Source: Avena insularis
Lineage: Eukaryota; Streptophyta; Magnoliopsida; Poales; Poaceae
DNA: 64,000 bases
Direction: 5' to 3'
Assembly: GCA_023614405.1 (NCBI GenBank)
Contig: CM042691.1
Location: 176,052,927-176,116,926 of the forward strand
A program made the translations under genes and the position numbers. The notes under the pieces were generated by a model. The model was not told where the DNA came from and made no database searches. It was given only the letters and a program-made list of their open reading frames with translations. Shown in pieces: positions 34,650 to 46,350 of this stretch. Position 1 is the stretch's first letter, and each line of letters begins with the position of its first letter.

Positions 34650-35273
34650 AAACCTGATCGCCCCTCACCCGTACAGGTTCACGAGAGGCGGGGTTCTGGA
34701 GGCCTATTGTCCTGATCTGTGGTACATGCCGCAAGCCGGGATGGGGAAGACGAAGGCGGCGGCAGAAGGTTCTGGAGGTAGGCGCATGTGTGGATTGATT
34801 ACCGATTAGATTTAGCGCAGACGCTTATATAGTGCAGGTCAGGGAGATCGTGGGACACAGCCCACGTCCGAGTCGGTAACAATCCACGTTCATAAAAACT
34901 GGAAACGGCTATAATTAACGCCTCTGTTAATGACTCATAATTAATTTTCCCAACCAACAAAATAAAGCTCGGCTCGGCGAGATTCCCGCAACCCACGGCA
35001 CGCGCGCGCGTCGTGACGAGGCATGGCGTGGCGAGGCGAGACGAGGCGGGCGGCATCGGAGGAGGAGTGCACGAGGGCTTCTCTCCTTGTCACACCTTAG
35101 TGAATGGTGCAACACTATACTATATAAGGTGGTCCAACTTCCCTTCCACTAGCAATTTGAGACTAAACTTTAGCACCACTGGTACAGCCATATGCTGCCA
35201 TATACAAGTGGGCTAAAGAGAATTTTAGAATTTGTCTAATGGGCAACAGCCCAAAACTCACCAAATTCCAACA
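34650..35273 (-). repeat. 5' LTR and leader of the Copia element
   Basis: On the minus strand the LTR starts TGTTGGAATTTGGTGAG at 35273. A TATA box, CTATATAAGC, lies on the minus strand near 34823-34832. The inner end is not clear: I did not find the usual TGGTATCAGAGC primer site, so the LTR/leader boundary is somewhere in 34650-34800. CG-rich sequence at 34980-35060 gives open frames by composition only. Confidence 0.65.
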
Positions 35274-36317
35274 ACAGCTACCTGGGAGTGCCAAGAATCT
35301 TACCCATTATAGCATGACTGCTACATATGTTTAATTAACTTATAGCCGAAATCTAGGAGTTTCCTCCATGAAGATCGTTCGTAGGCTAGCAGAGTTGTTG
35401 GCATCCCATAAAGTTTGACACGCATAAAGCTATGTCATTCTTATAATTCACAAGTCAAACTTTGGCATGCTCACAAATACTGCTAAACATTAATTCAATT
35501 GAACAAATCTTTTTAAAGAGAGTTATCAAGTCAATTATTATTTTATGTGGTGTTGAGTGTATCTAAGAATAAGCTTTCAAGACTAAACACTACAACACAC
35601 AAGCTTTAAATTGTGAGACTTTTTCTTATTTCAATTGTTTAGAAAATTTTAGGCAAGACTAGGTTAACTACAAGATCTGGAACAATACGTACTCAACTAA
35701 ATACCCATGCAAACAAAATTTTACTACAATATAGAGACTTACTCCACCAATATAATATCTTAACATTTACTACTAACTAGCATGGGTTTCTCAAACTTCA
35801 AAAGTGGGGAGTCATAAGGCATACCTCTCATGTTTGGTTCGACTTCTCTCGTCCCTTTTGATTTATTTCTTAGAAACTCGAAGTCAATCACTCTTCCTGC
35901 AAATACGTGAGAACCTCGAGGAGAAAAGAAAATAAAGAAGGAAAATAAAGATAAATGGAGAAATATTTTTGTTATTTTTGAGAGAGGGAAGTAAAGAATA
36001 GAAAATTGGCGGCAAATTTCAGCTTGAAAATCTCGAAAATAAAATGACTAAAGATAAAGTGTTGGGGAAACCAACACGAGTGATTTATAAACTCAAATAA
36101 AAAACATAAACTCGAAATAAAATAAAGCAATTGAATGCCAAATAAATAGAAAACCTCCCCAAACTTAGGCTTTTGCAAGCCCTTCAAATCATTGAGGTGC
36201 TAGAAAAAAATTGTAACTCCAGTCTGCAAATTGAGTTGATAGGTTACTTGTGGTTTCTCGGAGGTTCAGGGCAAGATTATGCATCCCCTCCACAGTCCCT
36301 CCAAGTTCTTGGAAGCC

Positions 36318-37373
36318 TTAATATGTAGCGAACTGGTTTGGTGGCTGCTCCTCTTGATAAGGAACTTCTTGCTCCTCTTCTTGGTCCTCATCCTCATCCA
36401 GAATCTCCTCCTCGGGTTGATGTTGTTCAACCTGCACATCATATAGCAAACGTCCCTCCTCGATATAGAAGATACCATTAGTCAAACGAGCGGGGTAGAG
36501 ACGCCCAACTCCTGCAATATGCAAGTAATAAACACAACCTCTCCTAGTGAGCATTCCACAAGCTTTTAAAGTAGAGAATCCAACACGTCGCTCACCTAGC
36601 ACTGGTTGCAACTCACCTAGGTCGATACCTAGGGCAATGGCAAGAATGGTGATGAAGGCTCCACCTATGAGGGGTCCTTGGCTTTGGGAGGACTGGTGCT
36701 CCAAATAGCGCACAAAAATTGCGCCCAAGTTGAGTGACAAGTTGTTGTTGAATGCAGCTTTTGCAAGGACTAAGATGTCCTCCTCATTGAGTCTTGTAAA
36801 CTCATTTCGTGCCTGCAAGGTGTTAGCAATAACAAAGAACAAATAGCGAATAGCAGGATGCTGCATATTCTTCCCCTCGTTGACTCTACAAGTAAAAATC
36901 ATTCTATTGTAATAATGGTCTGGGGAAGGGTCCATGTCGGTATAAGATGCACACAGGGCATTAACATCATTGTTTGGTAAACTAAGACAATTGCACCATT
37001 CATCAAGTGTTAATGTATAATTATGGTTCATAAGTTGGAAATAAATTGTGTCCTTTCCTTCCATGTTTTAACGGTCCTTGTAAAAGAACATAAGAATTCT
37101 AGAGTTAATCGGCGATAAGTAGGCACATCATGGAATACAAAGTTTTGAAGGCCAAACCTATTGCAAAGTAAATTAAAGTCATCAAAAATACTGAGTTGGT
37201 TCAATATAACGGGGCAAGCCCACTTGGTTGCCTTCACTTCTCGGTTCTTGATATTGTTGAAGCGATCACGTTGGAGCTCATTCCTGAACCGTATCCCATG
37301 CCGTCCTCAGCTGCAATAGTAGCCTGAGAAGAACTCGTAGCGGCACAAGCACACGTTTGGCTCCTTGTGTTCA
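36318..37373 (-). pseudogene. Athila env-like (ORF1-type) gene, frameshifted
   Basis: The start is probably ATG at 37373 (MNTRSQTCAC). After a frame change it continues as RNELQRDRFNNIKNREV and VFHDVPTYRRLTLEFLCSF. After a second change it is a 248-residue frame with LTLDEWCNCLSL, IRYLFFVIANTLQARN and GGAFITILAIALGIDL, and an acidic E/Q-rich tail. This is the conserved protein of Athila elements found in the env position of grass and Arabidopsis copies. Its role is unknown. Two frameshifts disable this copy. The tail (EEEILDEDEDQEEEQE) is close to sequence found at the end of these proteins. Confidence 0.75.
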
Positions 37374-37748
37374 TCTTCTAAAAATAAGTAAGAAAGACAA
37401 AATAAAACTTTTTGATCCAACAATAATAAGCCTAGCATATTCCTCATCATAGCACACTAAAGAATCTCCTCTACATTATAATCTAGGCAAGAGAATCATG
37501 ACAATTAGTTCAAAGTAGGTCTCACCCTAGATTGATAATGACAATAGATCAAAGAAGAATTTGCAAAAAGTAATTGGAGGATCGAAGGAGAAACATACTG
37601 TAGATCACTTGTGTGCGAGGAAAACGAACGAAATTGAGTAGAGATGAAGTTCCCTCGAGGTTTTGAGAGAGTTTGGAGGTATAAGAGAGAAAAAGGATTG
37701 AAGTTTTGGTGTTTTGGGTACCTTCCCGTGCGTTTAAGTGGTCGGACG

Positions 37749-38020
37749 CAACTATACGGTCAGAACTATACGGCCGGAACATTTTGTTGCCGCCGTATAG
37801 TTGGTCTGACGACAAAAATTAGGGTATCTAGGGTTTCTTTCCTAGCGGATGTATCTATACGGCTGGAACTATGCGGCCAGAACATTTTGTTCCCGCCGTA
37901 TAGTTGGTTGTTAAACCTTCTATATCCGGAGAAGAAAATCTGTCGATGGCTCAAATAACTATACGACCGGAACTATATGGCTGGAATTTTAATTCCCGCC
38001 ATATAGTTGGTCATTAAAGG
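37749..38020. repeat. Three stem-loop units with GGTC(A)TTAAAGG-type tails
   Basis: Unit 1: CAACTATACGG (37749-37759) pairs perfectly with CCGTATAGTTG (37793-37803). Unit 2 spans about 37855-37915. Unit 3 spans about 37957-38010, with ATATAGTTGG. Inside each loop a second GAACTATACGGCCGGAA-like phrase occurs. Units end TTGGTCTGA, TTGGTTGTTAAA and TTGGTCATTAAAGG. The same unit with TTGGTCGTTAAAGG lies in the LTR at 46189-46253. Spacing between units is about 100 bp. Confidence 0.85.
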
Positions 38021-38329
38021 TACTGTAGTCGTCAAAAAAATTCTATTTCTTCAAGAATTACCTTTTATACTAAAACTTAGCGAAACACCATGTTTTGACA
38101 GAAAAATGACTGACTAAATTCTCGACCAACATTAGCATGTATAAAACGGGAATTTTTGTACCACTGAATCTCTCCTTCTCAACTGGAGTTTTCTAGCACT
38201 CTTTATTCAACATGAGACTTAAAATAAAACTTAAAAAATTTACTCAAACCTTTATTTCACATGGGTTGCCTCCCATGCAGTGCTTTTTTATGGTCAATAG
38301 CTTGACCTTGATGTTGCTCACTTAGGCTA

Positions 38330-39475
38330 GATGAGTGGAACACCCACTCCAAAGTAGTTGGCCTGTAAACTGATGGCCTCCTTTTCATCATGCTTGGCTT
38401 TCTTCTTCCTAGGAAAATGAATAACAAAAGGATCCCGTGAAGGCAATTGGAGCTTCACGTTCCCTTCATGTAGATTAATCAAAGCCTTAATAGTTCTTAA
38501 AAATTGACGACCTAATATGATACGAGCAGTACATCTTCAGCCATGTCAACGATAACAAAATCAATAAGAGCAGGACAGCCTTTAATGTACACTAAAGTAT
38601 TCTCTGTAATTCCTACTTCTTGTTTGTAGGTAGAATCCTCTAAATGTAATTTAACTCAGTGATTTCAAAAGAGCCAATATTTAACTTATTAAAAAGACTT
38701 TTTGTAATTTTTGAAACACTCATACCTAAATCACAAAGTGTTTCTATCTCATTAGCCCCAATTTTAATCTTAATAGTAGGCTCAAATATATCATGAAGCT
38801 TAATAGGTAATTTTTCAGCAATTTTCTTATATTCTTCCTCAAGCTCACGTACCTTTATAGCTACCTGACTAACGAAGTGTTGATACATGGCTTTCTCATT
38901 TCCTTCACTTACCGGAAACTTGATATTGATCCTTTTCACAAGATCTTCGACTGTGTAATTTTGTGAAGGAGCATTGCTATAGTCAAGTTCTTCAGGCTCC
39001 TCCCTTTTTATTTCTTATCATCTTAAGGTCTTCAACTAGATTGGGCTCATCTTTACCTGCAAATTTAGCTAGAATGAGAGTTTTACTATCGGTTATCTTA
39101 CCTAGTCGTGCCTCAACAATCCTTGTTCTTTCTTGGAGGGCCTGCAAATCATTCCTAAAACTTATAACTTGGTTAGATAATTTACCAAACATAGCATCAT
39201 GGTTCTCCATTATTTTAACTAGGATATATTTTGCTCATTTTGTGAATCAATAAAAGACTTAAGAGTTTCTTGGAGACTACCATTACTTGATACCATATTA
39301 TTATTTGAGTTACCTGCAGGACTAGAATAGTGTTTTTGAAAATTTGGATTATAATTCTTCTTCTAAGCAGGGTTATAATCATTACGATCTATGAAGTCTA
39401 TTTCTTTAATATTTGTTTCTAGGATAGCTCTTACCTGGGTTTCCTTACCTTCGACGGCTTGTGCATTAGATTTTG
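38330..39475 (-). pseudogene. Athila gag C-terminus and protease remnant
   Basis: Minus-strand pieces in several frames. The first (near 39370-39475) gives [40 protein letters not shown] (from 39210) is a coiled-coil-like gag end. The protease lies at 38640-38939, with MKRINIKFPVSEGNEKAMYQ, LPIKLHDIFEPTIKI and LCDLGMSVSKITKSLFNKL. CDLG is the Asp-x-Gly active site seen in Athila proteases. Downstream frames give GITENTLVYIKGCPALIDFV and an RQFLRTIKALINLHEGN-like segment to about 38400. Multiple stops and frameshifts are present. Confidence 0.75.
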
Positions 39476-40157
39476 GAGGTACATGGGAAGATCATCTACC
39501 ATTAGCAGAATTTTCCTACAATAATAGCTATCATAGTAGTATGAAGGCAGCTCCATATCAGGTTCTGTATGGAAGGAAATGTAGATGACTAATCTATTGG
39601 TTTGAGCCTGGAAGTAGCAAAGAGTTTGCACCAGACTATATCAAGGAAAAACAAGATATCATTGATAAAATCAAAGACAGATTGAAAATAACTCAAAGTA
39701 GGCAGAAAAGTTATGCTGGTCAAAGTCGAAGATCATGGCATCCTGAAGTGGGAGACATGGTATATTTGAAGGTAGGCCCAATAAAGGGAGTTAAAAGGTT
39801 CGGAGTTAAAGGAAAATTGAGTCCAAGATATATCGGGCCATTCAAGATACGGAGTCAGAGTTACCCTCCAGATTGACTCAAGTTCATAATGTTTTCCATG
39901 TGTCACAACTCCGGAAATGTCTTAAGGTTCCGGATGATGCGATTACACATCAAGATATAGAATTACAAGCAGACTTGACCTATGTAGAGAAACCCTGTGA
40001 AATTTTGGAAGAAAATTGGAAAAGGTTGAGGAACAGGGCAATCAAATACTGCAAGGTACAGTGGGAACATCACCCTGAGAGAGAAGCTACTTGGGAGAAA
40101 GAAGATGATTTAAGAAAAGCCTATCCGGAACTGTTCAGGTGTACTTCAACAAACTTC
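39476..40157 (+). pseudogene. Integrase C-terminus with chromodomain
   Basis: The frame begins [20 protein letters not shown], the end of the integrase core, and stops at GRKCR-stop. It resumes as KTRLKITQSRQKSYA-type sequence with DMVYLKVGPIKGVKRFG and KGKLSPRYIGPFKI (GPY/F-type motif). After a frameshift come QVHNVFHVSQLRKCL and a chromodomain with YVEKPCEILEENWKRLRNR, KVQWEHHPEREATWEKED and LRKAYPELF. The chromodomain is thought to direct insertion into marked chromatin. One stop and one frameshift make it inactive. Confidence 0.85.
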
Positions 40158-40173
40158 GGGACGAAGTTTAATT

Positions 40174-40187
40174 TAAGGGGGGAAGTC
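40174..40187 (+). promoter_or_regulatory. Polypurine tract of the chromovirus
   Basis: AAGGGGGGAAGTC directly before TGTAACATCC. It confirms the plus orientation and fixes the start of the 3' LTR at 40188. Confidence 0.75.
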
Positions 40188-41390
40188 TGTAACATCCCAG
40201 CATTTACAAACCCACGAAGGGTAGAATTAGGAATCTGTGCAATTACATGCATTCATCTGTAAAAATGTGGGTAAATGTTTCACCAAATAAAAACCTAAAG
40301 TGATCAAAGTTTCTTTCACTCTTTAAGTTTAGGAATAGCCTTGGTGAATGATCGTTATAAACTTTGACATGATCTTTATGGATTAGTGTGTTTTGGAAAT
40401 GAAATTTGAATTCAAACTTGAGTGTTAGAATTATAATTTAAAAGGAATTAGAATTATGTTTGAGTAATCTTATTTAATCAAGCAATAACATTTAGTAACT
40501 CAAACTTTAAATAATATAACATAATCAAGAAAATAAATATTCATTCCATATCTTTATTCAATAAATAAGTTACAAAATGTAACTTATAAAAGTAATCAAG
40601 GATCTTTACAATGGTAAATGAAATAAAAGAAGAATATTTATATATTGAGTAATATTACAATCTTTATTACAAAAGGATAAAATAAAAATTACAAAAGAAT
40701 AAAATAAATGTTACAAGGGAATTATTCTATAAGGAAAAAGAAACCTTATTCTAAATCTTGAATCTCCAATCCTTGTACCTGCAAAACAAAGAATAAACAA
40801 AAAGAAAGAAAATAAAAGGTTAAGATATTTTTACTCTCAGTAGTGAAAATGAGATGCACTGTTCAACTTTACATCATTGAGTAATCTTTACGGGCAAGTT
40901 TCACCAATATGAAAGAACTAAATCTTTCATGATTTTTAATCCATAAGTCAAATAACTCCAAACAACAAGAGGGGCAAGTTTCACCAGACAGGTAAATGTA
41001 ATCAGATAAAAGGTAGATCATTCCCTGAGCATATCCACAAGGTGCAGTAGGCACACAAGCAGCACACACACCTAAATGCATGGTGTGTGTTGTCAGCACA
41101 GCTACAACATGCCACACCATCAAAACCACACAACATAGCCGTGGGCAAGCACCACCACATCATTCCATTTCTCATACACATCAAGCACCAGCAGCCTAGC
41201 CACAACCAAACCAGCCAAACTAAACCACAAACCAGATCATCTCAGAACTCACCAACATGTTGACATAAGGAGGGGGTGGATCAGGTGGATAGCAAGGTCA
41301 ATACCAAGCTACCAGGAACCAGAAGGTGGATAGCAAGATCAAGGACAAGTTCCAGGAGTTGTAAGCAGTAGGAACATCAATAGGAGAAGG

Positions 41391-41455
41391 ACCAGATCAA
41401 GCCAGCAAGATCAGGCCACCAGATCAAGCCAGCAAGATCAGGCCACCAGATCAAC
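41391..41455. repeat. 27-bp tandem repeat
   Basis: ACCAGATCAAGCCAGCAAGA begins at 41391 and 41418, each followed by TCAGGCC, with a partial third copy. Confidence 0.9.
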
Positions 41456-43004
41456 AAGTTACAACCACAACAACAACCCACTGTTGTGGTGATTTATATA
41501 AAACCATCACATGATCTGTTTATCATATTAATATAATAGATTCATGTGTTGTTCTATATCTAACTTCTCAGTATTCATCCAAGTGGGATGAATCCATCAT
41601 AGCAGATTTTAAACATTAAAAGCCATCATAAAACTATACAGATCCAACCAAGATCTCAGAACAACCTCATTGATCCTAGCTATAAAGCCATATCTTAAAT
41701 TCCAAGAATAAATATAGCTAAGATCTAGAATTCTAGGCACATCTCTTAAACAAGAGTAGCACCTTAGAATTTCTAGATCCTATGGATCTATATAACTTAA
41801 TAAGCCTACAAATCATTTTTCCCAACTTTAACTCAAGAATTAGTAGCTGGTACCACTACCAGAACAGATCCATGAGGAACAACAAGATAAGGACCTAGTC
41901 CCTAAGCCTCAGACCAACATCATAGGCATTGGGGTTCAAAGAAAGAAGTTTCAACTTATCTTTGGTATTAAGCCAATCTTAAGCATAAACAAAATCAAGC
42001 CAAGTAGTAGAACCTAGTCTTGTGTGCCATTTTAGGATGGTGTCACAAGAGAAGCTTCTAAACCAAGCAGATTAAGTATCTATCTTTCACAGATAAACTC
42101 ACAGACAACTAAGCATCATTTTCCTGGTACCAATCACAGGAATCATTTCCAGGAATATATACATAACATCACTATAAGAGACCAATTAATCTCAAACTGT
42201 ATATGAATCCATAAGCCAACAATTACAGATATAGTGACTACATCACTCACAAATCACTCTCAATAACTAAGTAATGATAGTGGTGAACTTTCAAATCACT
42301 AGGATCTCCAAGTAGTGATTCTACAGTAACATTATCATCTGAACCATATCAAATTACCACTGGAATAAGTCTGGTAAGCCACTAGAATCACCAAAGCCAA
42401 CTATAAGCAATAATCCCTAGTAAACAGCCATTCATCATGCTCAAGGGATTATCACCACTAGATCCAAATCATCATATATATGATCAACAGAGGGATATGA
42501 ACCCTAATCAGAACAAGAACCCTAATCAGGATATGAACCCTAATCAGAACATAGGCAATAGGCAAGGGTAGCCACTAGATACACATAGAGGGATTCATGG
42601 TGATAGGATGAACTAGGATCCACAAGAGGCGCAGCTTACCTAGGGTCCTCATTGACGAATTGAAGAGGAAGAAAAGGGGCCGACGTGCTCATGGCAGACG
42701 TGGAGCACCAGTGAGGCGCTGACCCCGCACCATGGGCGGCCACAAAGAAGACACCTAACACCGCACACCACCATAGGAGGGTCCGTAGCGGCGGTGGCAG
42801 CACCCAACCCCAAACCCTAGGGTTCGGGAACGGGGCGAACCTGGCCACATGAAGGCTCCGAACTAAAATCGAAGCAGAGGAGGTGAACCGGCATAATCTC
42901 CAACCTCGCCCTGCACCATGGCAGTGGCCAGGGAGGGCCACGACGGTGGGCATCACCAGCAGCAGCGCCAGCACCCCACGGGGTCGAGGGAGAAGGGAGA
43001 TGAG

Positions 43005-43007
43005 AAC

Positions 43008-43039
<32 letters not shown>

Positions 43040-43047
43040 GGGGGGGG
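43005..43047. repeat. GA/CT microsatellite
   Basis: Runs of GAGAGAGAGA broken once by GC, followed by nine G. It sits beside the GC-rich block of the LTR, a usual place for CT tracts in such LTRs. Confidence 0.9.
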
Positions 43048-45202
43048 GAGGGTGGGCTGAGTGGGCCAGTACCCCCTCGGGGAGCCCTTTTGATCATAGC
43101 TACTTGGGCCAAACGGCCCAATAAGCCTAATGGGCTTGACAAAGCCAGCCCAGAAACCTAAAGGAAGAATTAATAATTAAGAAAAGACCAAAATGCCCCT
43201 GAATTTAAATAAATTCTAGAAAATAAAATAAAAATCCAAAATTTTAAATAAAATATTTTTTGATTCACAATAATTCAATCTATCTAAATAAATTAAGAAA
43301 TAAAATTTTAGGCATGTGGTTTTTACTAAGAATTTTGCAATATTTATATTCCTTATGGAATTTTATAAAATTATTGAAAGATGATAAAAATAAATAAAAA
43401 TCACTTTTATTATATACCAATATTGTAGTATTTTAGAAAAATACTAAACAAATAATTTATATAATTTTTTTGAATTTAAAAGATAAATGATAATTCTTAA
43501 AGGAATTATTAAATAAGTAAAATTCAAATAAAATGAAAGAAAATAAGGAATACAATATCCAATAAATATTAATAATTAATATTTATAAATTATTTATTTA
43601 TGAAAAGAATTTTTATAATTTAAATTATGGGGGAGAATACACACAAAACTAAATGATGCATTACATTACTTTGCATAATCATTTTGCTTCTTTAAATATT
43701 GTCCTTACCGGGAATAATGATGTTTTGTAGAACTAGAAGCTCAAAGTCCAGTGAAAGCATCCGACTTCACTACCTTGCAATCACATGGTAAGTTCATCAC
43801 TTGCTCATGTCCTTTGAAGAGTCTTTATCAAAGTATTTGCAAGATTGTGTGTTATCATCTATACTCCAAAGAAAGAAAATATTATTTTCTAAAATAAAGA
43901 AATCTTAGGTACCATCCTAAGTGATGATATAATGGAGCAATAGAACTTAGGGTTCTATTTGCAGCAATAATGATCAGTTAGGAACTTAATAACCCATGAC
44001 ATCATTGATTCTAGCGTCATATATCACGCGTTAACCATGCGATTTGGAATGGGACAGAGAAGTCAGTTGTATCTTCTTCCTCTTGCATGTAGACGGATGT
44101 GCAGGTCGTGGCTATTATCACTTGTAGCGTGCATATTAATTGGTAATTCGTAGAGGATATGCAGCATATGGGTGGGAACCCTCAACGTCCCACGACAGTT
44201 CTAGCATCTAACGGTCCGTACAAACCATTGCCGTAATTCAATATGTGGGCATGGTGTACACCAAGGAGGCATGCGAGGTCGCGAAGGGGGCAGTGATTGG
44301 CTTGGATCACCTACTGGGCCCCACATCATGGAATTGTGGATGGGAAAGTATGCCCGGTTGTGCAACAAGGAGTTGATCTCTCATGGGTGAAGTGACGCAC
44401 CTCTGCAGAGTGTAAGAATTGTAACTTGTTACTCCCTGTTCCGGAAAGGAGCTACGAACGCGGCAGGAAAGGAACTCCATGAAAGTTCTGGTCAACCTGT
44501 GAAGGCTGATGGTCATAGATTTTCATAATAAAATCAATCTTTGAAGAAAGATTTACAAAAACTACATAGTGCCAAGGACTTATAGTCTGAGGTGGTAGAT
44601 AGAGCATCAAACTTCCCACCTTGCATATAATGAACTTTCTGGGTAACGCTGTTACTCATCCTTTCCTTTGATCCCTTGCTTAGACTCTGAGGAACCCGGA
44701 GACACGCCAATGTATGTAGCCGAATGCCAAGAAGATGTGTTCTACGAGGAGCCTGACCTGTCCGGAGGTGTTGAAGGAGTGGATTACGAAATCCGCTATG
44801 GTCTCGATGGCAACGAGTCAAACTAAGTACCCTAGTTAGTAGTAACCGACGGAGCCGAGCAACATGAACCATATAGAATAGGCTGCTGAGATCAACTCTT
44901 AGTTGAGTTCCTACTTTTAAATTCCGCTAAAACACTTTATATTTTGGTTTGTAAGTTGAATCTTTTCTAAGTCTTGAACTTCTGGTATTGTAATAATAAT
45001 GTGTGAATGTTTGTAATATGGACCCGCAATGTTTCTGTTGTACCACTCTGAGGGATGTGATATTTACAGAACGGTGTTATGTGGATGTCATGTCAACGAC
45101 TATAGTGTACTACACATGAAGTGGTATGCTGGGTCACTGCACTCTTCCTCTAAGCGATAAAGGAAATAAACACAACTTGATCACATCGGGGTCAACATAT
45201 TT

Positions 45203-45218
45203 GTGCAACGACGCTAGA
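45203..45218 (-). promoter_or_regulatory. Degenerate tRNA-Asp-type primer binding site
   Basis: GTGCAACGACGCTAG on the plus strand, which is CTAGCGTCGTTGCAC on the minus. This is a mutated form of TGGCGCCGTTGCC, placed just left of an Athila-like LTR that starts TGATACC at 45227. 45069-45202 would be the 5' leader of element 2. Confidence 0.55.
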
Positions 45219-45226
45219 AAAAGGGT

Positions 45227-46350
45227 TGATACCTTCGATCCGAATTACGGATGTAGTATAGTTCTTTTTCCCTAGTAGACCTTGGTTTATCGAATCCTCG
45301 GGAAGCAGAAAGCGTAGTAAGGTTACTTAAACGGACCTTTGAGAGTTTTAGAATTACTTTTTTGTTTTCACCGGACCAAGAGATCTTTTGTTGTTGACGA
45401 TGGAGAGAGAGGGCCTAGGGCTTTCGGTTTCACCAGTAGCTATGCAAAACATCTGATGGGAATAAAAGATAATAATAAAGTATGCATGTAATTTTTAGAG
45501 AAACATAATTATATGTGGGCAGTACATCCATAATTGTTACTACCTCCACAACCGCTTATAGCAATAACCTACTAGTCTCATCCACAAAAGAAAGAGAACT
45601 AATGATATGCATAGTGTTGTCACCATTAATCCCAAGTAAATCCCTCACATACATCCTACTGCCCCTTCTGTCACTGGGGTTCCCAACCGGCAGATCAATC
45701 ATCACTCACACTCCCTATACCTGGATCAATCCTTGGGGTCTTGGGTACCCGACAAGTCCTTAGATTGAGGCAAGAGAGGGTACAGTAATCATCATGTCAT
45801 ACAAACTAATACATGATCCCATCTATGATAAATAACATGCACAAAAGCTACATGGCTAGGCCAAAGCCCTTAGCCCAAGGAGAATTACTCACACATAGAG
45901 ATGAAAACAACAACCAAAAACATTGTAATAGAAATCATGAGTTTGATAGCAAATAGTCTTACAATGTCACCAATTGGAGATGAGATATACTATTACAAGT
46001 GGTGGAATATGGCTATGGTGGTGGAGTAGGGTTTGGAGATTAGATCTATATCTATTCCTCCGGTGTGGTGGATTCTAGTGGAAAGGAGTCGAGGGTAGAG
46101 GTCAAGCGGGGTTTTCTCGTTGCCCGAGGCATCTTTATATAGGGGTCCCTTCATGAAAGTTGTTTTGTTTGACATGGCGATGTCGGTGCCAACTATACGG
46201 CCAAAACTATACATCCGAAATAAAATTCTCGCCGTATAATTGGTCGTTAAAGGCACCGCCTCTAGTCCACGGCTCCAGGTTTCTTTGAGTTGTTGGAAAT
46301 CTCGTACCTTTGACTGTAATGTAGTGATTTCCATCATCAAACGTTATTAT
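45227..46350 (-). mobile_element. 5' LTR of Athila-like element 2 (family B)
   Basis: It starts next to the primer site. It has CTATATAAAG on the minus strand near 46134-46143 as a TATA box. It also contains the stem-loop unit CCAACTATACGG (46189-46200) with CCGTATAATTGG (46232-46243) and the tail TTGGTCGTTAAAGG. That unit matches the units inside 37749-38020, which ties this LTR to the element at 35274-39475. The right end is not defined and lies between about 46340 and 46450. The chromovirus at 39476-45068 separates LTR from gag. Confidence 0.65.

Larger units (their letters stand above)
31260..35273 (-). mobile_element. Copia element, 3' end deleted
   Basis: Minus-strand order: LTR (ending at 35273), gag (33382-34649), remnant of protease, integrase (32427-33260), reverse transcriptase (31260-32423). 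RNase H, the polypurine tract and the 3' LTR are gone, cut at about 31260 by the LTR fragment. The right edge abuts Athila-like sequence, so the element was inserted there and its far end later lost. Confidence 0.85.
35274..39475 (-). mobile_element. Athila-like Gypsy element 2, internal region without pol
   Basis: Minus-strand order: end of gag and protease (38330-39475), the post-coding motif (reading GCATGGGAGGCAACCC near 38265-38280), three stem-loop units (37749-38010), an Athila-type env-like gene (36318-37373), then non-coding sequence with a block related to 4153-4465. Reverse transcriptase, RNase H and integrase are absent, although both flanking parts are in the expected order. The right end is cut by chromovirus sequence and the left by the Copia LTR. 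Confidence 0.75.
39476..45068 (+). mobile_element. Chromovirus (Tekay-like) 3' part and LTR
   Basis: Plus-strand integrase end with chromodomain (39476-40157), polypurine tract, then an LTR that starts TGTAACATCCCAGCATTTAC at 40188 and appears to end GGGATGTGATATTTACA at 45068. The 5' LTR and most of gag-pol are missing. At the left break the integrase frame fuses with Athila gag on the opposite strand. Clade assignment to the long-LTR chromoviruses is inference. Confidence 0.7.
40188..45068 (+). repeat. 3' LTR of the chromovirus, probably with a reversed LTR nested inside
   Basis: The first 0.35 kb and the last 1.3 kb (43700-45068, including TTCCGCTAAAACAC and GTAATAATAATGTG) read as a plus-strand LTR. 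The middle (about 40550-43670) reads more naturally on the minus strand: AT-rich start, AGGGGCATTTTGGTC near 43185-43199, CT-rich tracts, GC-rich block, AT-rich end. That suggests a nested opposite LTR, but I could not find its ends or a target duplication. Internal repeats are the 27-bp unit at 41391-41444 and a GA run at 43005-43047. Open frames at 42636-43142 are compositional. Confidence 0.5.

Noticed and set aside
36318..37064. Possible host gene (248-residue frame, the best preserved in its area)
   Set aside because: It matches the Athila env-position protein and sits in the right place relative to gag and protease of the same strand.
42636..43142. 168-residue open frame in a GC-rich block (minus)
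   Set aside because: It lies in the GC-rich part of a chromovirus-type LTR, consists of biased residues (P, L, S, R), spans a GA/CT microsatellite and overlaps open frames on the other strand.
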